Positions 1 through 9,453 are shown, counted from the first letter of the stretch. The stretch: 64,000 bases of DNA from Gammaproteobacteria bacterium (GCA_005878835.1 VBMV01000049.1:35449-99448), one strand, 5' to 3'. Program-made: numbers and translations. Notes: generated by a model not told the origin, from the letters alone.

Positions 1-207
1 CAGCGCCGGGTCGGCGCTGTCCCCGGCGAGGCTCTCCCGCAGCACGGCCTCGCGGTCGGCACGGGTGAAGCGCGCGCGCGGCCGGACCTTGGGCGGTCGT
101 GGCTCCAGGGCACGGGACCCGAGCGGCCTGACACCGCGCACGGCCTCCCGGAACAGACGCACCTCGTCGTTTTGCTCGTCCGGTTTGTCATCGCCTGGGG
201 AAATCAC
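1..207 (-). CDS. Smr-domain protein, N-terminal part only
   Basis: The reading frame enters from the left edge on the minus strand and begins at a GTG at 207, giving 69 residues that start with ISPGDDKPDEQNDEVRLF and continue with FREAVRGVRPL and RPRARFTRADREAVLRESL. This acidic start followed by the VRPL and RFT-AD-EAVLRESL segments is the usual N-terminal region of proteobacterial Smr/MutS2-like family proteins, whose C-terminal Smr domain (a putative nicking or RNA-cleaving module) would lie outside the window. It is divergent from surE with about 70 bases between the starts. The function is known only at family level, and the identification rests on the N-terminal pattern alone because the catalytic domain is not visible. 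Confidence 0.65.
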   Translation of the reverse strand, partial: MISPGDDKPDEQNDEVRLFREAVRGVRPLGSRALEPRPPKVRPRARFTRADREAVLRESLAGDSADPAL

Positions 208-236
208 GCCAGCTCCGCCGCACGTCTTTCTTACAG

Positions 237-242
237 TATAGT
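237..242 (+). promoter_or_regulatory. candidate -10 element for surE
   Basis: TATAGT lies 36 bases before the surE GTG in the 70-base divergent spacer. No convincing -35 hexamer is seen 16-18 bases upstream, so this is a weak call. A short hairpin (AGCCGC/GCGGCT) sits between it and the start codon. Confidence 0.3.
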
Positions 243-277
243 CAGCCGCACTTTCGGCGGCTCGATCCCCTTTCGCA

Positions 278-1036
278 GTGAAGATCCTGGTCAGCAACGA
301 CGACGGCTATCGCGCCGAGGGCGTCCGCCGCCTGCGCGAGGCCCTCGCGACGCTCGCCGAGGTGACCGTCGTCGCGCCTGACCGCAACAAGAGCGGCGCG
401 AGCAACTCACTCACTCTGGATGTGCCGCTGCGGGTGTTCGAAGCCGAGCCGGGAGTGTACTTCGTGCCGGGCACGCCCACCGACTGCGTGCACCTCGCGA
501 TTTCCGGCCTGTTCGACTTCGAGCACGACATGGTGGTCTCGGGGGTGAACGACGGCGCGAACCTGGGCGACGACGTGCTGTACTCCGGCACGGTGGCGGC
601 GGCGGTCGAGGGCCGCTTCCTCGGCCTGCCGACCATCGCGGTCTCGCTGTGCACCGGCACCGGCGGGGGTGCTCACTTCGAAACCGGCGCCGAGGTCGCG
701 CGCCGGCTGGTGGCGCAGCTGCTGAAGAGACCGCTGCAGTCCGAGCTCATTCTCAACGTCAACGTGCCCGACGTGCCGTTCGCACAGCTGCGGGGCTTTC
801 GCGTCAGCCGGCTCGGCTATCGCCACCGTTCCGAGCCGGTCATGCGCGCGCAGGACCCGCGCGGGCGTCCGGTGTACTGGATCGGTCCCGCCGGGGCGCA
901 GCAGGACGCGGGTCCCGGCACCGACTTCGACACCGTCGCCCAGGGATACGTCTCGGTGACTCCCCTGCAGGTCGACCTCACCCGCCACGCGGCACTGTCC
1001 GCAGTCGGGACCTGGCTGGAAGGCGTCAATGACTGA
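278..1036 (+). CDS. surE: 5'/3'-nucleotidase SurE
   Basis: SurE hydrolyses nucleoside 5' and 3' monophosphates in the cytoplasm and is a stationary-phase or stress survival factor. The 252 residues match the usual length (253 in E. coli). The metal-binding N-terminal motif [15 protein letters not shown] supplies Asp8 and Asp9. Ser39 sits in PDRNKSGAS, and the downstream [10 protein letters not shown] supplies the conserved Asn. The start is a GTG with a purine-poor upstream region. The gene overlaps pcm by eight bases, so the pair is probably translated together; the surE-pcm pairing is conserved across gammaproteobacteria. Confidence 0.95.
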   Translation: MKILVSNDDGYRAEGVRRLREALATLAEVTVVAPDRNKSGASNSLTLDVPLRVFEAEPGVYFVPGTPTDCVHLAISGLFDFEHDMVVSGVNDGANLGDDVLYSGTVAAAVEGRFLGLPTIAVSLCTGTGGGAHFETGAEVARRLVAQLLKRPLQSELILNVNVPDVPFAQLRGFRVSRLGYRHRSEPVMRAQDPRGRPVYWIGPAGAQQDAGPGTDFDTVAQGYVSVTPLQVDLTRHAALSAVGTWLEGVND

Positions 1037-1691
1037 TCTGCGCCTGTCCGGCATCGGCATGACCTCCGCCCGCACCCGCGATCGGCTGGTGCAGCGTCTG
1101 CGCGAACAGGGCATCGCGAATCTCGCGGTGCTCGATCGTATTCGCAACGTGCCGCGTCATATCTTCGTCGATGAGGCGCTCGGCAGCCGCGCCTACGAGG
1201 ACACGGCGCTGCCGATCGGCTACGGCCAGACGATCTCACAGCCCTACATCGTGGCGCGCATGACCGAGGCGCTGCTCGCGGCGGGCGCGGCCGACAGCGT
1301 CCTGGAGGTCGGCACGGGGTGCGGCTACCAGACCGCGGTGCTCGCGCCGCTCGTGGCGCGCCTGTACACCATCGAGCGCATCGAACCGCTGCTCGCGCGC
1401 GCGCGCGAGCGCCTGAGGGAGCTCGGGGTGAGGAACGTGCGCTTTCGCCACGGCGACGGCACGCTCGGCTGGAGGGCGCACGCACCCTTCGACGGCATCC
1501 TGGTGGCGGCCGCGCCGCTTACGGTGCCCGAGGCGCTGGTGAAGCAGCTGCGGGTAGGCGGGCGGCTGGTGGTTCCGGTCGGCCCCGAAGGCGAGCAGGA
1601 ACTGGTGCGGTTCACGCGCCGCGAGCAGGGGGTGCAGCGCGAGTCACTGGGAGCGGTGGCCTTCGTGCCGTTGTTGGGTGGCACGGCCTAG
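1029..1691 (+). CDS. pcm: Protein-L-isoaspartate O-methyltransferase
   Basis: Pcm uses S-adenosylmethionine to methylate isoaspartyl residues in ageing proteins and so starts their repair. The 220-residue product has the family signature [13 protein letters not shown] near residue 70, the SAM-binding motif [17 protein letters not shown], and the post-motif [25 protein letters not shown]. The ATG lies inside the end of surE. E. coli Pcm has 208 residues; the extra dozen are at the N terminus. In many gammaproteobacteria nlpD and rpoS follow; here a large envelope protein gene begins 61 bases downstream. Confidence 0.95.
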   Translation: MTDLRLSGIGMTSARTRDRLVQRLREQGIANLAVLDRIRNVPRHIFVDEALGSRAYEDTALPIGYGQTISQPYIVARMTEALLAAGAADSVLEVGTGCGYQTAVLAPLVARLYTIERIEPLLARARERLRELGVRNVRFRHGDGTLGWRAHAPFDGILVAAAPLTVPEALVKQLRVGGRLVVPVGPEGEQELVRFTRREQGVQRESLGAVAFVPLLGGTA

Positions 1692-1752
1692 AAGAGGGCG
1701 AGGCGCCACCGGCTTGGGGCAGTTACAGTTCCGTTCAACAGCAGGGGTGCAC

Positions 1753-4700
1753 ATGAGGCTACTGGCGGCTGTGGCGCTGGTTCTGCTCTCGGCCACGGCG
1801 GGCACGCGCGCAACGGCGCAGCAGCCCCTGATTCCCCGCGCCCTCGAGGAGTGGCAGGGGTGGGTGCTGAAGGGCAAGGAATTTCATCGTTGTCCCTTCC
1901 TCGCGGGCTCAAACATCGCCGCCGCGGATTCATATCGGTGTGTCTGGCCGGAGCGCCTGCTGCTCAACCTCGACGCGCATGGCGGAACCTTCAGCCAGCG
2001 CTGGCAGGTCTACACGGAGAACTGGGTGGCACTGCCCGGCGATCTGGAACGCTGGCCGCAGGCGGTATCGGTCGACGGCGCTCCCGCGGCTGTGGTGGCC
2101 CGGGGCGACGTGCCTTACGTGCGGTTGACGCCCGGCTCTCACGCACTGAGTGGCAGATTCGTGTGGGAGGCGCGGCCCGAGACCTTGGCGATTCCCACCC
2201 AGACCGCGCTGCTCGATCTGCTCGTTGATGGGCAACGTGTGCTGCAGCCGGAGCGGCCGGGTGGCCGGCTCGCGCTCGGGCGCCAGGGCACGGCCGCCGA
2301 ACCGCGCCGGCTCGATGTGCAGCTCTATCGGCTGGTCGAGGATGACATTCCCCTGCGCCTGGTGACGCGCCTGCGGCTGCGCGCAGCCGGAGACGCGCGC
2401 GAGGAGCAACTCGCGCGTGTGCTCCCGGCCGGTTTCATTCCGATGTCGCTCCAGGGCGCGCTGCCCGCACGGCTCGAGCCCGACGGCCGACTGCGTGTGC
2501 AGGTGCGAGCCGGTCGCTTCGAGCTCATTCTCACCGCGCGGCAGGCTCAGGCTTCCGCGACGCTGTCCTCACCCGGGGAACCCGGCCTCGCGCGCGAGGA
2601 AGTGTGGAGCTTTGCGGCCAACGATCGGCTGCGTGTCGCCGCGGTCGAGGGTGTCGCGGGGATCGATCCGGCGCAGGCGAATGTGCCGGAGGAGTGGCGC
2701 CGGTACCCGGCGTTTCGGATGGCCCCGGGTTCGGAGCTCAGGATCGTGGAGCGCAGCCGCGGTCTGTCCAACACGGACCAGAACCGGCTGCACCTGAGAC
2801 GTCGATTGTGGCTCGACTTCGATCACGACGGTCTCACCGCTGTCGACGAAGTGAGCGGAACACTGCGGCGCGACTGGCGCCTGGGGATGCGAGCGCCCTA
2901 CCGCCTCGCCAGCGCACGCAGCGGCGCCGAGGCGTTGCTTGTGACGAGCTCCGCATCCCAGGGGGAAACGGGCGTCGAGCTGCGCAGTCCCTCCGTGCAG
3001 CTGAGCGTCGTTGCGCGCAGCGCGCACCCGTACGGGGCCCTTCCCGCAACCGGCTGGACCAACAGCTTCGAGGAGGTGTCGGGCGAGTTGTATTTGCCCC
3101 CCGGCCATCGTCTGCTCGCCGTCCTCGGGGCCGACGTATCGCCGACCGCCTGGCTCGACCGCTGGGGCTTGTGGAACCTCTTCGGCGTGCTGGTGATCGC
3201 GGTGTTCTCGTACTGGCTCGCGGGACCATTGACCGCAACGCTCGGCGGCCTTGGCCTGTTTCTGACCTACCAGGCGGCTCCCGAGTTGATCTGGGTGTGG
3301 GGCAATCTGCTCGCCGCGGTCGCCCTGGCGCGCGCCGCCCCACCGGGGCGACTCGCGCGTGTCGCGAGTGTTTACCGGACGGTGAGTTTCGCGGTACTCG
3401 CTCTCGGGCTCGTGCCGTTCACCTGGAGCGAGGTGCGGCATGCGATCTATCCGCAGCTGGAAGTCAGCGCCTACTCGCAGACGAGGGCGGCTCCCACCCT
3501 TGCCCGCGCCGCGCCGGGGCAGTTGGAAGCGCCAGCGCCAGCGGCTGCGCCGCCCATCCTGACAGCGATCGGGGGGGAAGTCGCCAAGGATCGGGCGCTC
3601 AGCGCTGCCGGCCGGGCCGGCACTCTGAGCAGCGAGCCGGCCCTGGTGAGCGCTCGCAGAGCGACCTCGGCCGCGGAGCCGAACCTCGCCCGCTACGCCG
3701 CCGGAACGCTGCTACAGGCGGGGCCGGGGTTACCCGCGTGGGACTACGGGGGGCATCCCTTCGGCTGGACCGGTCCGGTCGACCCGGATCAATCCCTTCG
3801 CTTCGTCGTGCTCGGTCCGCTCGCGGTGGCCCTGTGGCGCATCGCCGGTGTGGCGGCGCTGGCGTGGTTCTTCATCCGGCTCGCGCGCCAGAGCTTCGGC
3901 ACGCCTGTGCGACTACCTGGATTCCTCAAGTCCGGCGGCGCGCTGGGCGCCGTGCTGCTGGCGTGCGTCGCCGCGGCCCCTCATGGCGCGCGTGCCCAGT
4001 CCACGCCCGATCCCGCACTGCTCAACGAGCTGCGTGATCGGCTCACCCAGGCGCCGCCGTGCGCTTCGACGTGCGCCGAGATCATGCAGGCGCAAGTCCA
4101 CGTCAGCGCGGATCGGGTGCAGATCGACTTGAAAGCGAGCGCGCTTGCCCTGCTGGCTGTGGCCGTACCCTCGGCAGGGGATCGCTGGCAGATCGATTCG
4201 GTGGCCGTCGACGGTGCCTCCACTCTCACGGTAGCACGTGAGCCCGACGATGATATGTGGGTGCCGCTCAAGAGCGGGGTACGCACCATCCGCATCGAGG
4301 GGCGCCTCGTGGGCGATAGCGTGCACCTGGCATTTCCACTGGTGCCGCGCACGATCTCGGTCGATGCGGTGGGCTGGGATGTCGCAGGCGTGAACGCGGG
4401 ACGGCTGGTCTCCGGTGCCCTGGACCTCACCCGCCAGCCGCGCGCCGGGTCGACCGCGACGACCGCGAATCCGGCAGCCGGTGAGGCTTTCCCGGCGTTC
4501 GTGCGCGTGGTGCGAAATTTCCGGCTCGACCTCGACTGGTCGGTCGCGACGAGCGTTCAGCGTGTGGCCCCGGAATGGGCAGCCTTCACGGTGGCCGTGC
4601 CGCTCGTTGCGGGAGAGTCGGTGCTGACCGAAGGTCTTGACGTCCGAGGCGACGGTGTCGCGCTCGCGGGGCTCGCGGCCGGCCAGGCCGAGCGCGAGTG

Positions 4701-5880
4701 GACCTCGAGTCTCGCGCGCAGCGAGCGCCTCGCGCTGCGGCTCACCGCGACGCCAGCCCGCGCCGAGGTCTGGCGGTTCGTCGTCAGCCCGCAATGGCGC
4801 GTGGACTTCATCGGGCTTCCGGCGGTGCTACCGGAGGATTTGGCCGCCGCTCAGTGGGTGTTCGAATACCGCCCGCGCGTCGGCGAGCAACTCGAGCTCG
4901 CGGTGACCCGCCCCCCGGCCGTACCGGGTCGGACACTCGCCATCGATGCAGTGCACCAGCGTGCCCGCATCGGACGCCACTCATCGGAACACGAACTCGA
5001 GCTGCGCTACCGCAGCACCCAGGGCGGCCGGTATGCGATCCAGCTCCCCAAGGAGGGCAGCGTTACGCAAGTGGCGGTCGATGGCGAGCCAACGCAGATT
5101 CGGCCTGACGGGGGTGAGCTACCCTTGTCGCTCTTGCCCGGCAAGCACACGGTCCGTATTGCGTGGCGTTCGAAGGACGGCACGTCGATGGCCTCACGTC
5201 CTGACACCGTGGACCTGCGCGCACCGTCGAGCAACGTCATGACGACGCTCGCCTTGCCCGCCGACCGCTGGCCTCTGATGGCGATCGGAGGCGGGGTAGG
5301 ACCGGCGTTTCTGTACTGGGGTGAGCTGCTCGTGTTTCTCGTGGTAGCGAGCTTACTCGGTCGGTGGCCGTGGTCCCCGCTGCGCACCTCGGAGTGGCTC
5401 GTGCTCGGCCTGGGGCTCTCGACTCTCTCCTGGCGGGTGCTCGTCACGGTGGCCGCATGGCTGTTCGCGATGCGTTGGCGCGAGCAGTGGCGCGGCGCCT
5501 ACGATGTCAAGCGCTGGCAGTTCAACATGCTGCAGTGCGCGCTCGCGGCGCTCACGCTGTTCGCCGTTACGAGCCTCGTCTTCTCCGGCGTGCGGTATGG
5601 GCTGCTAGCCTCGCCCGACATGGGTGTGACGGGGCCGGGCTCCGGTGGCAATACCTTCAGCTGGTTCGTCGATCGTGCGACTGCGACGCTGCCGCAGCCG
5701 GTCGTATACAGCCTGCCGCTGTGGGTGTACCGCACGATCATGTTCGCCTGGGCGTTGTGGATTGCGCTCGCGCTCGCACGTTGGCTGCGCTTTGCCTGGC
5801 GAGCCTGGAGCGCCGGAGGCATCTGGCGAGGCGCGGTGTTGCCGCCGACGCTCCCGGCGGCTGGCCAGACTGCGCGCTAG
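1753..5880 (+). CDS. Giant envelope protein of unknown function (1375 residues)
   Basis: I do not recognise this protein. The ATG at 1753 opens a clear signal peptide (MRLLAAVALVLLSATAGTRA, cleavage likely before QQPL). About 450 residues of beta-rich extracytoplasmic sequence follow, including an EF-hand-like loop DFDHDGLTAVDE near residues 355-366. A hydrophobic block near residues 475-560 contains several membrane segments. After a Pro/Ala-rich linker and another membrane helix near 690 comes GALGAVLLACVAAAPHGARAQ (around 730-748), which resembles a second signal peptide. A second long extracytoplasmic part follows, then C-terminal membrane helices from about residue 1180 to 1360. The layout suggests two exported, membrane-anchored halves joined together. 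It follows pcm closely and may be cotranscribed. The in-frame region upstream of 1753 lacks a signal peptide and was excluded. Confidence 0.8.
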   Translation: MRLLAAVALVLLSATAGTRATAQQPLIPRALEEWQGWVLKGKEFHRCPFLAGSNIAAADSYRCVWPERLLLNLDAHGGTFSQRWQVYTENWVALPGDLERWPQAVSVDGAPAAVVARGDVPYVRLTPGSHALSGRFVWEARPETLAIPTQTALLDLLVDGQRVLQPERPGGRLALGRQGTAAEPRRLDVQLYRLVEDDIPLRLVTRLRLRAAGDAREEQLARVLPAGFIPMSLQGALPARLEPDGRLRVQVRAGRFELILTARQAQASATLSSPGEPGLAREEVWSFAANDRLRVAAVEGVAGIDPAQANVPEEWRRYPAFRMAPGSELRIVERSRGLSNTDQNRLHLRRRLWLDFDHDGLTAVDEVSGTLRRDWRLGMRAPYRLASARSGAEALLVTSSASQGETGVELRSPSVQLSVVARSAHPYGALPATGWTNSFEEVSGELYLPPGHRLLAVLGADVSPTAWLDRWGLWNLFGVLVIAVFSYWLAGPLTATLGGLGLFLTYQAAPELIWVWGNLLAAVALARAAPPGRLARVASVYRTVSFAVLALGLVPFTWSEVRHAIYPQLEVSAYSQTRAAPTLARAAPGQLEAPAPAAAPPILTAIGGEVAKDRALSAAGRAGTLSSEPALVSARRATSAAEPNLARYAAGTLLQAGPGLPAWDYGGHPFGWTGPVDPDQSLRFVVLGPLAVALWRIAGVAALAWFFIRLARQSFGTPVRLPGFLKSGGALGAVLLACVAAAPHGARAQSTPDPALLNELRDRLTQAPPCASTCAEIMQAQVHVSADRVQIDLKASALALLAVAVPSAGDRWQIDSVAVDGASTLTVAREPDDDMWVPLKSGVRTIRIEGRLVGDSVHLAFPLVPRTISVDAVGWDVAGVNAGRLVSGALDLTRQPRAGSTATTANPAAGEAFPAFVRVVRNFRLDLDWSVATSVQRVAPEWAAFTVAVPLVAGESVLTEGLDVRGDGVALAGLAAGQAEREWTSSLARSERLALRLTATPARAEVWRFVVSPQWRVDFIGLPAVLPEDLAAAQWVFEYRPRVGEQLELAVTRPPAVPGRTLAIDAVHQRARIGRHSSEHELELRYRSTQGGRYAIQLPKEGSVTQVAVDGEPTQIRPDGGELPLSLLPGKHTVRIAWRSKDGTSMASRPDTVDLRAPSSNVMTTLALPADRWPLMAIGGGVGPAFLYWGELLVFLVVASLLGRWPWSPLRTSEWLVLGLGLSTLSWRVLVTVAAWLFAMRWREQWRGAYDVKRWQFNMLQCALAALTLFAVTSLVFSGVRYGLLASPDMGVTGPGSGGNTFSWFVDRATATLPQPVVYSLPLWVYRTIMFAWALWIALALARWLRFAWRAWSAGGIWRGAVLPPTLPAAGQTAR

Positions 5881-6292
5881 CGCGCGCGGCTGCGGCGCCA
5901 GCGGCCTTAGGACTTACGTGACATATGGATCGTAACTTCTTGATTACTCCAGTCGTGCTGGTGGAAAGGCCCGGCAAAACTCAAGGCCCGGGCACTGCGC
6001 ACGCATGGGGGAAAGGCCCCAGCAGGCGGCGCGAGAAAATCTTCGTCCCTCAAAGAGCTTGCACCGGCTTCCGCGACATGTTTAACATGCCGCCTGTCTC
6101 CTAACGACGACAGCCAAAGGCGGAAGGGTAACCGGCAGAAGACACAGGGTGGAGGGAGTCGCGACAAGAGCAATAACGGTCCGCAACAAGAAAAACAGTG
6201 CAATTGTTCGAGTCTGTCAGCTTCGAATGATTGTTTGGTTGGTTGAGCCTCCCCTTGTGTCTTCTGCCGATCACCCTTAGCGCCCCGGGGCG
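5881..6292. other. 412-base non-coding gap with dyads
   Basis: No gene is visible here. The gap separates the convergent ends of the giant envelope gene and the Mth938-domain gene. It contains CATGTTTAACATG, a near-palindrome around 6078-6090, and the imperfect inverted repeat listed separately. Its A+T content is visibly higher than that of the flanking genes, especially between 6160 and 6245. Confidence 0.6.
6124..6278. repeat. 155-base element with imperfect 31-32 base inverted ends
   Basis: The left arm (6124-6155) and right arm (6248-6278) are inverted copies. They share AAGGGT, then after a few mismatches CGGCAGAAGACACA, then GGAGG, with one gap. The 92-base core is A+T-richer and holds an internal dyad (CAATTGTTCGA / TCGAATGATTG). 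There is no room for a transposase. The pattern fits a miniature inverted-repeat element or a long-stem RNA. No target-site duplication is obvious and no second copy is seen in this window. Confidence 0.55.
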
Positions 6293-6295
6293 CTA
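6278..6295. repeat. 18-base perfect palindrome at a gene 3' end
   Basis: TAGCGCCCCGGGGCGCTA is self-complementary and contains the TAG stop codon of the minus-strand Mth938-domain gene. It abuts the right arm of the 155-base inverted repeat. There is no T tract, so it is not a standard intrinsic terminator; it could stabilise the transcript end or be a protein site. Confidence 0.4.
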
Positions 6296-6664
6296 GCGCA
6301 GAAACAGCGCCGCGGCGACCCGCCGCTCCTCCTGAACCAGAACGTTGAATGTGCGGCAGGCCGCACCCAGCGGCATGGCCTCGAGCCCGACGCCGCGCTG
6401 CGCCAGCGCCGCGCGCACCGCCGGGGGCGCAAAGCGCTGCGTCGCACCGGTGCCGAGCAGTACCACCTCCGGTGTGAGCGCCAGAATCGCCTCGAGGTGA
6501 GCGGGCGCCAGGTCGGCGAAACTCTCCGGCTCCCAATCGGTGATCAGGCGGTCCGCCGTGACGATGCAGCTGCGCTGCACGCGGTGTTGGCCGATGCGGA
6601 TCTCGGCAGCCGAGTAGCCTCGGATCAGGTTGGCGCGCGTACCCGGTTCGAGCGTGAACTGCAT
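6293..6664 (-). CDS. Mth938-like (DUF498) domain protein
   Basis: The 123-residue product starts MQFTLEPGTRANLIRGYSA and contains SCIVTADRLITDW, EVVLLGTGATQRF and GVGLEAMPLGAACRTFNVL. This is the pattern of the Mth938/Xcc1710/NDUFAF3-like family, in which the LLGTG and EAMxxxAACRTFNVL segments are the conserved landmarks. The eukaryotic relative is a complex I assembly factor; bacterial members have no established activity. The length is typical. The ATG is separated by only 21 bases from the GTG of the divergent rpfE-like gene, so the two promoters must overlap or lie inside the opposite gene. The stop codon lies in an 18-base palindrome. Confidence 0.85.
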   Translation of the reverse strand: MQFTLEPGTRANLIRGYSAAEIRIGQHRVQRSCIVTADRLITDWEPESFADLAPAHLEAILALTPEVVLLGTGATQRFAPPAVRAALAQRGVGLEAMPLGAACRTFNVLVQEERRVAAALFLR

Positions 6665-6685
6665 GCGGCGGTTACGATAGCGCCG

Positions 6686-7732
6686 GTGCGCGAGATCGTC
6701 ATTGTGATCGCCGACCTGTACCTGCCGCACGGCACCAATGGGGCGCCGCCCGGCGCCGCCGCCGTAGCGGGGGCCGCCCCGGGAATCGAGAGCGCGGGCC
6801 GTTTCGGGCAGCGCGCGGCGCTCGAGCACGGTTGGCGCGAGTGGCTCGCGCACGAGCTCGGCCGCGCGGATCTGGCCGGCGCCGCCCCAGCGTGCGTCGC
6901 CGCCGCCGAGGTAGCGCCGGCGGGTCCGGCCGCTCTCGCGAGCGGCACGCCGTGGATCGCCACCCCGCTGCACTTGAGTGCGGGCGCTGCGCGCCTGGCT
7001 CTGGATCATCGCGGCGTCCTGCGTCTGCCGCCGGCCGAGCTCGCCACGCTCGCCGCCGACTTTCAGGACACCTTCGGCGTGTCCGGCTTCACCCTGACGC
7101 CGCTGTCGTGCGGGGATTTTCTCCTCAGGACCGCCGGCATTGCCGCCGTCGCCACCACCGAGCCGGCGCGCTGCGTGGGCGGGGACCTCGCCGCGGCCCT
7201 GCCTCAGGGGCCCGCCGCGGCGCCCCTGCGGCGCCTGCTGGCCGAGATCGAGATGTGGCTGCACGGGCAGGCGCTGAACGAGGCGCGCCGGCGCCGCGGC
7301 GAGCCGCCGGTGACGTCACTGTGGCCGTGGGGTGCCGAGGGGCGGGCGGTGCAGCCCGAGCGCCTCGCGGCGCGCCCCATGCCGCGCGCCTTCGGCGCGG
7401 ATCCGTATGTGAGCGGTCTGTGGCGTCTGCAGGCGGACCTGTGCCGCGCTCTTCCGGGGCGGCTGGAGGAGGTGCTCCCCGACGAGCGTGCCCGCGGGGT
7501 GGTGCTGGTCGTGGAGGTGGGACGGGAGTTGCAGCCTGACGCCAACGACACGCTCGCCCGGTCCGTGGCGCGCCTCGATGCGCGCTTCGTGTCGCCGGCG
7601 CTCGAGGCGCTGCGCCGCGGCGAGGTGGCGAGTGTGACGCTGATCGCCAACGACACCCGTATCACGCTGCGCCGCGGCAGTCATCTACGGTTCTGGCGGC
7701 GCCCGCGCGCGGGCCTGCGGGGCTTCGCGTGA
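6686..7732 (+). CDS. RpfE-like protein (phosphoglycerate mutase-like fold family)
   Basis: The 348-residue protein begins REIVIVIADLYLPHG and contains GTPWIATPLHLSAG, a central Arg-rich linker, and PPVTSLWPWGAEG. The DLYL start and the SLWPWGxG motif characterise the RpfE-like family found beside recJ in Xanthomonas, where it is named for its position in the rpf pathogenicity-regulation cluster; its biochemical role is unsettled. The GTG at 6686 was chosen because the family starts with the hydrophobic IVIVIADLYL strand, and upstream in-frame sequence is antisense to the Mth938 gene. It overlaps recJ by four bases (GTGA). A TACGAT -10-like hexamer lies just eight bases before the start, which would give a leaderless or nearly leaderless mRNA. 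Confidence 0.75.
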   Translation: MREIVIVIADLYLPHGTNGAPPGAAAVAGAAPGIESAGRFGQRAALEHGWREWLAHELGRADLAGAAPACVAAAEVAPAGPAALASGTPWIATPLHLSAGAARLALDHRGVLRLPPAELATLAADFQDTFGVSGFTLTPLSCGDFLLRTAGIAAVATTEPARCVGGDLAAALPQGPAAAPLRRLLAEIEMWLHGQALNEARRRRGEPPVTSLWPWGAEGRAVQPERLAARPMPRAFGADPYVSGLWRLQADLCRALPGRLEEVLPDERARGVVLVVEVGRELQPDANDTLARSVARLDARFVSPALEALRRGEVASVTLIANDTRITLRRGSHLRFWRRPRAGLRGFA

Positions 7733-9453
7733 GGCTGCGGGTCGTGCGCCGCGCCCCTGGCGTGCAAGGCGCGCCGCTCGGCGGGGATCTGCATCCGGTG
7801 CTCGAGCGCGTGTACGCGGCGCGTGGCGTACGCTCGGCGGCGGATCTGGACACCTCGCTCGCGCGGCTGCTGCCGGTGGGCACGCTCGAAGGCATTGCGG
7901 CGGCGGTGGACCTGCTGCTGCAGCACCGCACGGCCGGGCGCGTGCTGATCATCGGAGATTTCGATGCCGACGGCGCGACCAGCAGCGCGCTGATGGTGCG
8001 CGCCCTGAGGAGCTTCGGGTTCGCGGTGGGCTTCCTGGTGCCCAACCGATTTCAGTTCGGTTATGGGCTCACCCCCGGAATCGTATCCCTGGCAGCGGCG
8101 CGCGCGCCGACGCTCATCGTCACGGTCGACAACGGCATCTCGAGCAACGCCGGTGTCGCCGCCGCGCGCGCGCGCGGGATCGACGTGCTGATCACCGATC
8201 ATCATCTGCCGGGCGTGCTGCTCCCCGACGCCAACGTGATCGTCAACCCCAACCTCGGGGGCAGCCGCTTCGGCAGCCGCGCACTCGCCGGAGTCGGGGT
8301 CGCGTTCTACGTCATGGCGGCGCTCGCACGCCGGCTCGAGCAGGCGGGGCTCCCCGCCACCGGCGGGGCGGCGCAGCTGCTCGACCTGGTGGCGCTCGGC
8401 ACGGTCGCCGACCTGGTGCCGCTGGATGCCAACAACCGCGTGCTGGTCGCGCAGGGACTGAAGCGCATCCGTGCCGGCCGCTGTGTGGCCGGCATTCGTG
8501 CGCTGCTCGCCATCGCCGGCCGCCCGGCGCACGAGCTCACAGCAAGCGATCTCGCCTTCGGTGTGGCGCCGCGCCTGAACGCCGCCGGCCGTCTCGACGA
8601 CATGAGCATCGGCATCCAGTGCCTGCTCGAGGATGATCTCGCCACCGCCGAGCCTCTCGCGGCGCGCCTCGATGAGCTCAACCGGGAGCGCCGCTCGATC
8701 GAAGCGCGCATGCAGCAGGTGGCACTCGGGGCGGTGCGCTGCCTGGCGGATCCCGGCCCCGGGGCGCTGCAGCGCAGCGGCGTATGCCTGTTCGATGAGA
8801 GCTGGCACCAGGGCGTGGTCGGGTTGGTCGCGAGCCGGGTGAAGGATCGCCTGCGCCGCCCGGTGATCGCCTTCGCGCTCGCAGATCGGGCGAGCCTGCG
8901 AGGCTCGGCGCGCTCGGTCGCGGGCATCCACATCCGCGACGTGCTCGACTCGATCGCGACGCGCCACCCCGATCTCATCGAGCGCTTCGGCGGTCATGCC
9001 ATGGCCGCGGGAGTCTCACTCGAGCGCGCCAAGCTCGATCGATTCGCACGCGCGTTCGACGAGGAGGTGGCCCGCTGGACGGCCGGCGCTCCCGCCGCCG
9101 ACACGATCGAGACCGATGGCGAGCTCGCGCCGGCGGAGATCGCGCTCGATACCGCCCAGGCCCTGCGGGCCGGCGGCCCGTGGGGCCAGGCTTTCCCCGA
9201 GCCGTGTTTCGACGGCCTGTTCAGCATCCGCAGCGCGCGCGTCATTGCCGAGCGGCACGTGAAGATGTGGGTGGAGGTGCCCGCGAGCGGTCGCGCCTTC
9301 GATGCGATGGCCTTCAACCACCTCGAGGAGGGTGCGCAGTTCGTGCCGCCCGCGGGCCTGGCACAGCTCGTGTACCGACTGGAAGTGAACGAGTACCAGG
9401 GCGAGCGGCGCCTGCAGCTGCTCATCGATCACCTGCTGCCCGCCGCTCGCTAA
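7729..9453 (+). CDS. recJ: Single-stranded-DNA-specific exonuclease RecJ
   Basis: RecJ degrades single-stranded DNA 5' to 3' in recombination, mismatch repair and base-excision repair. At 574 residues it is full length (577 in E. coli). DHH-superfamily motifs are present in order: [17 protein letters not shown] near residue 75, VTVDNGIS, and LITDHHLPG near residue 160. The DHHA1 part has [14 protein letters not shown] and [13 protein letters not shown] near residue 420. It starts with GTG inside the stop of the rpfE-like gene, implying coupled translation. recJ-prfB-lysS is the Xanthomonas-like order. Confidence 0.95.
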   Translation: MRLRVVRRAPGVQGAPLGGDLHPVLERVYAARGVRSAADLDTSLARLLPVGTLEGIAAAVDLLLQHRTAGRVLIIGDFDADGATSSALMVRALRSFGFAVGFLVPNRFQFGYGLTPGIVSLAAARAPTLIVTVDNGISSNAGVAAARARGIDVLITDHHLPGVLLPDANVIVNPNLGGSRFGSRALAGVGVAFYVMAALARRLEQAGLPATGGAAQLLDLVALGTVADLVPLDANNRVLVAQGLKRIRAGRCVAGIRALLAIAGRPAHELTASDLAFGVAPRLNAAGRLDDMSIGIQCLLEDDLATAEPLAARLDELNRERRSIEARMQQVALGAVRCLADPGPGALQRSGVCLFDESWHQGVVGLVASRVKDRLRRPVIAFALADRASLRGSARSVAGIHIRDVLDSIATRHPDLIERFGGHAMAAGVSLERAKLDRFARAFDEEVARWTAGAPAADTIETDGELAPAEIALDTAQALRAGGPWGQAFPEPCFDGLFSIRSARVIAERHVKMWVEVPASGRAFDAMAFNHLEEGAQFVPPAGLAQLVYRLEVNEYQGERRLQLLIDHLLPAAR

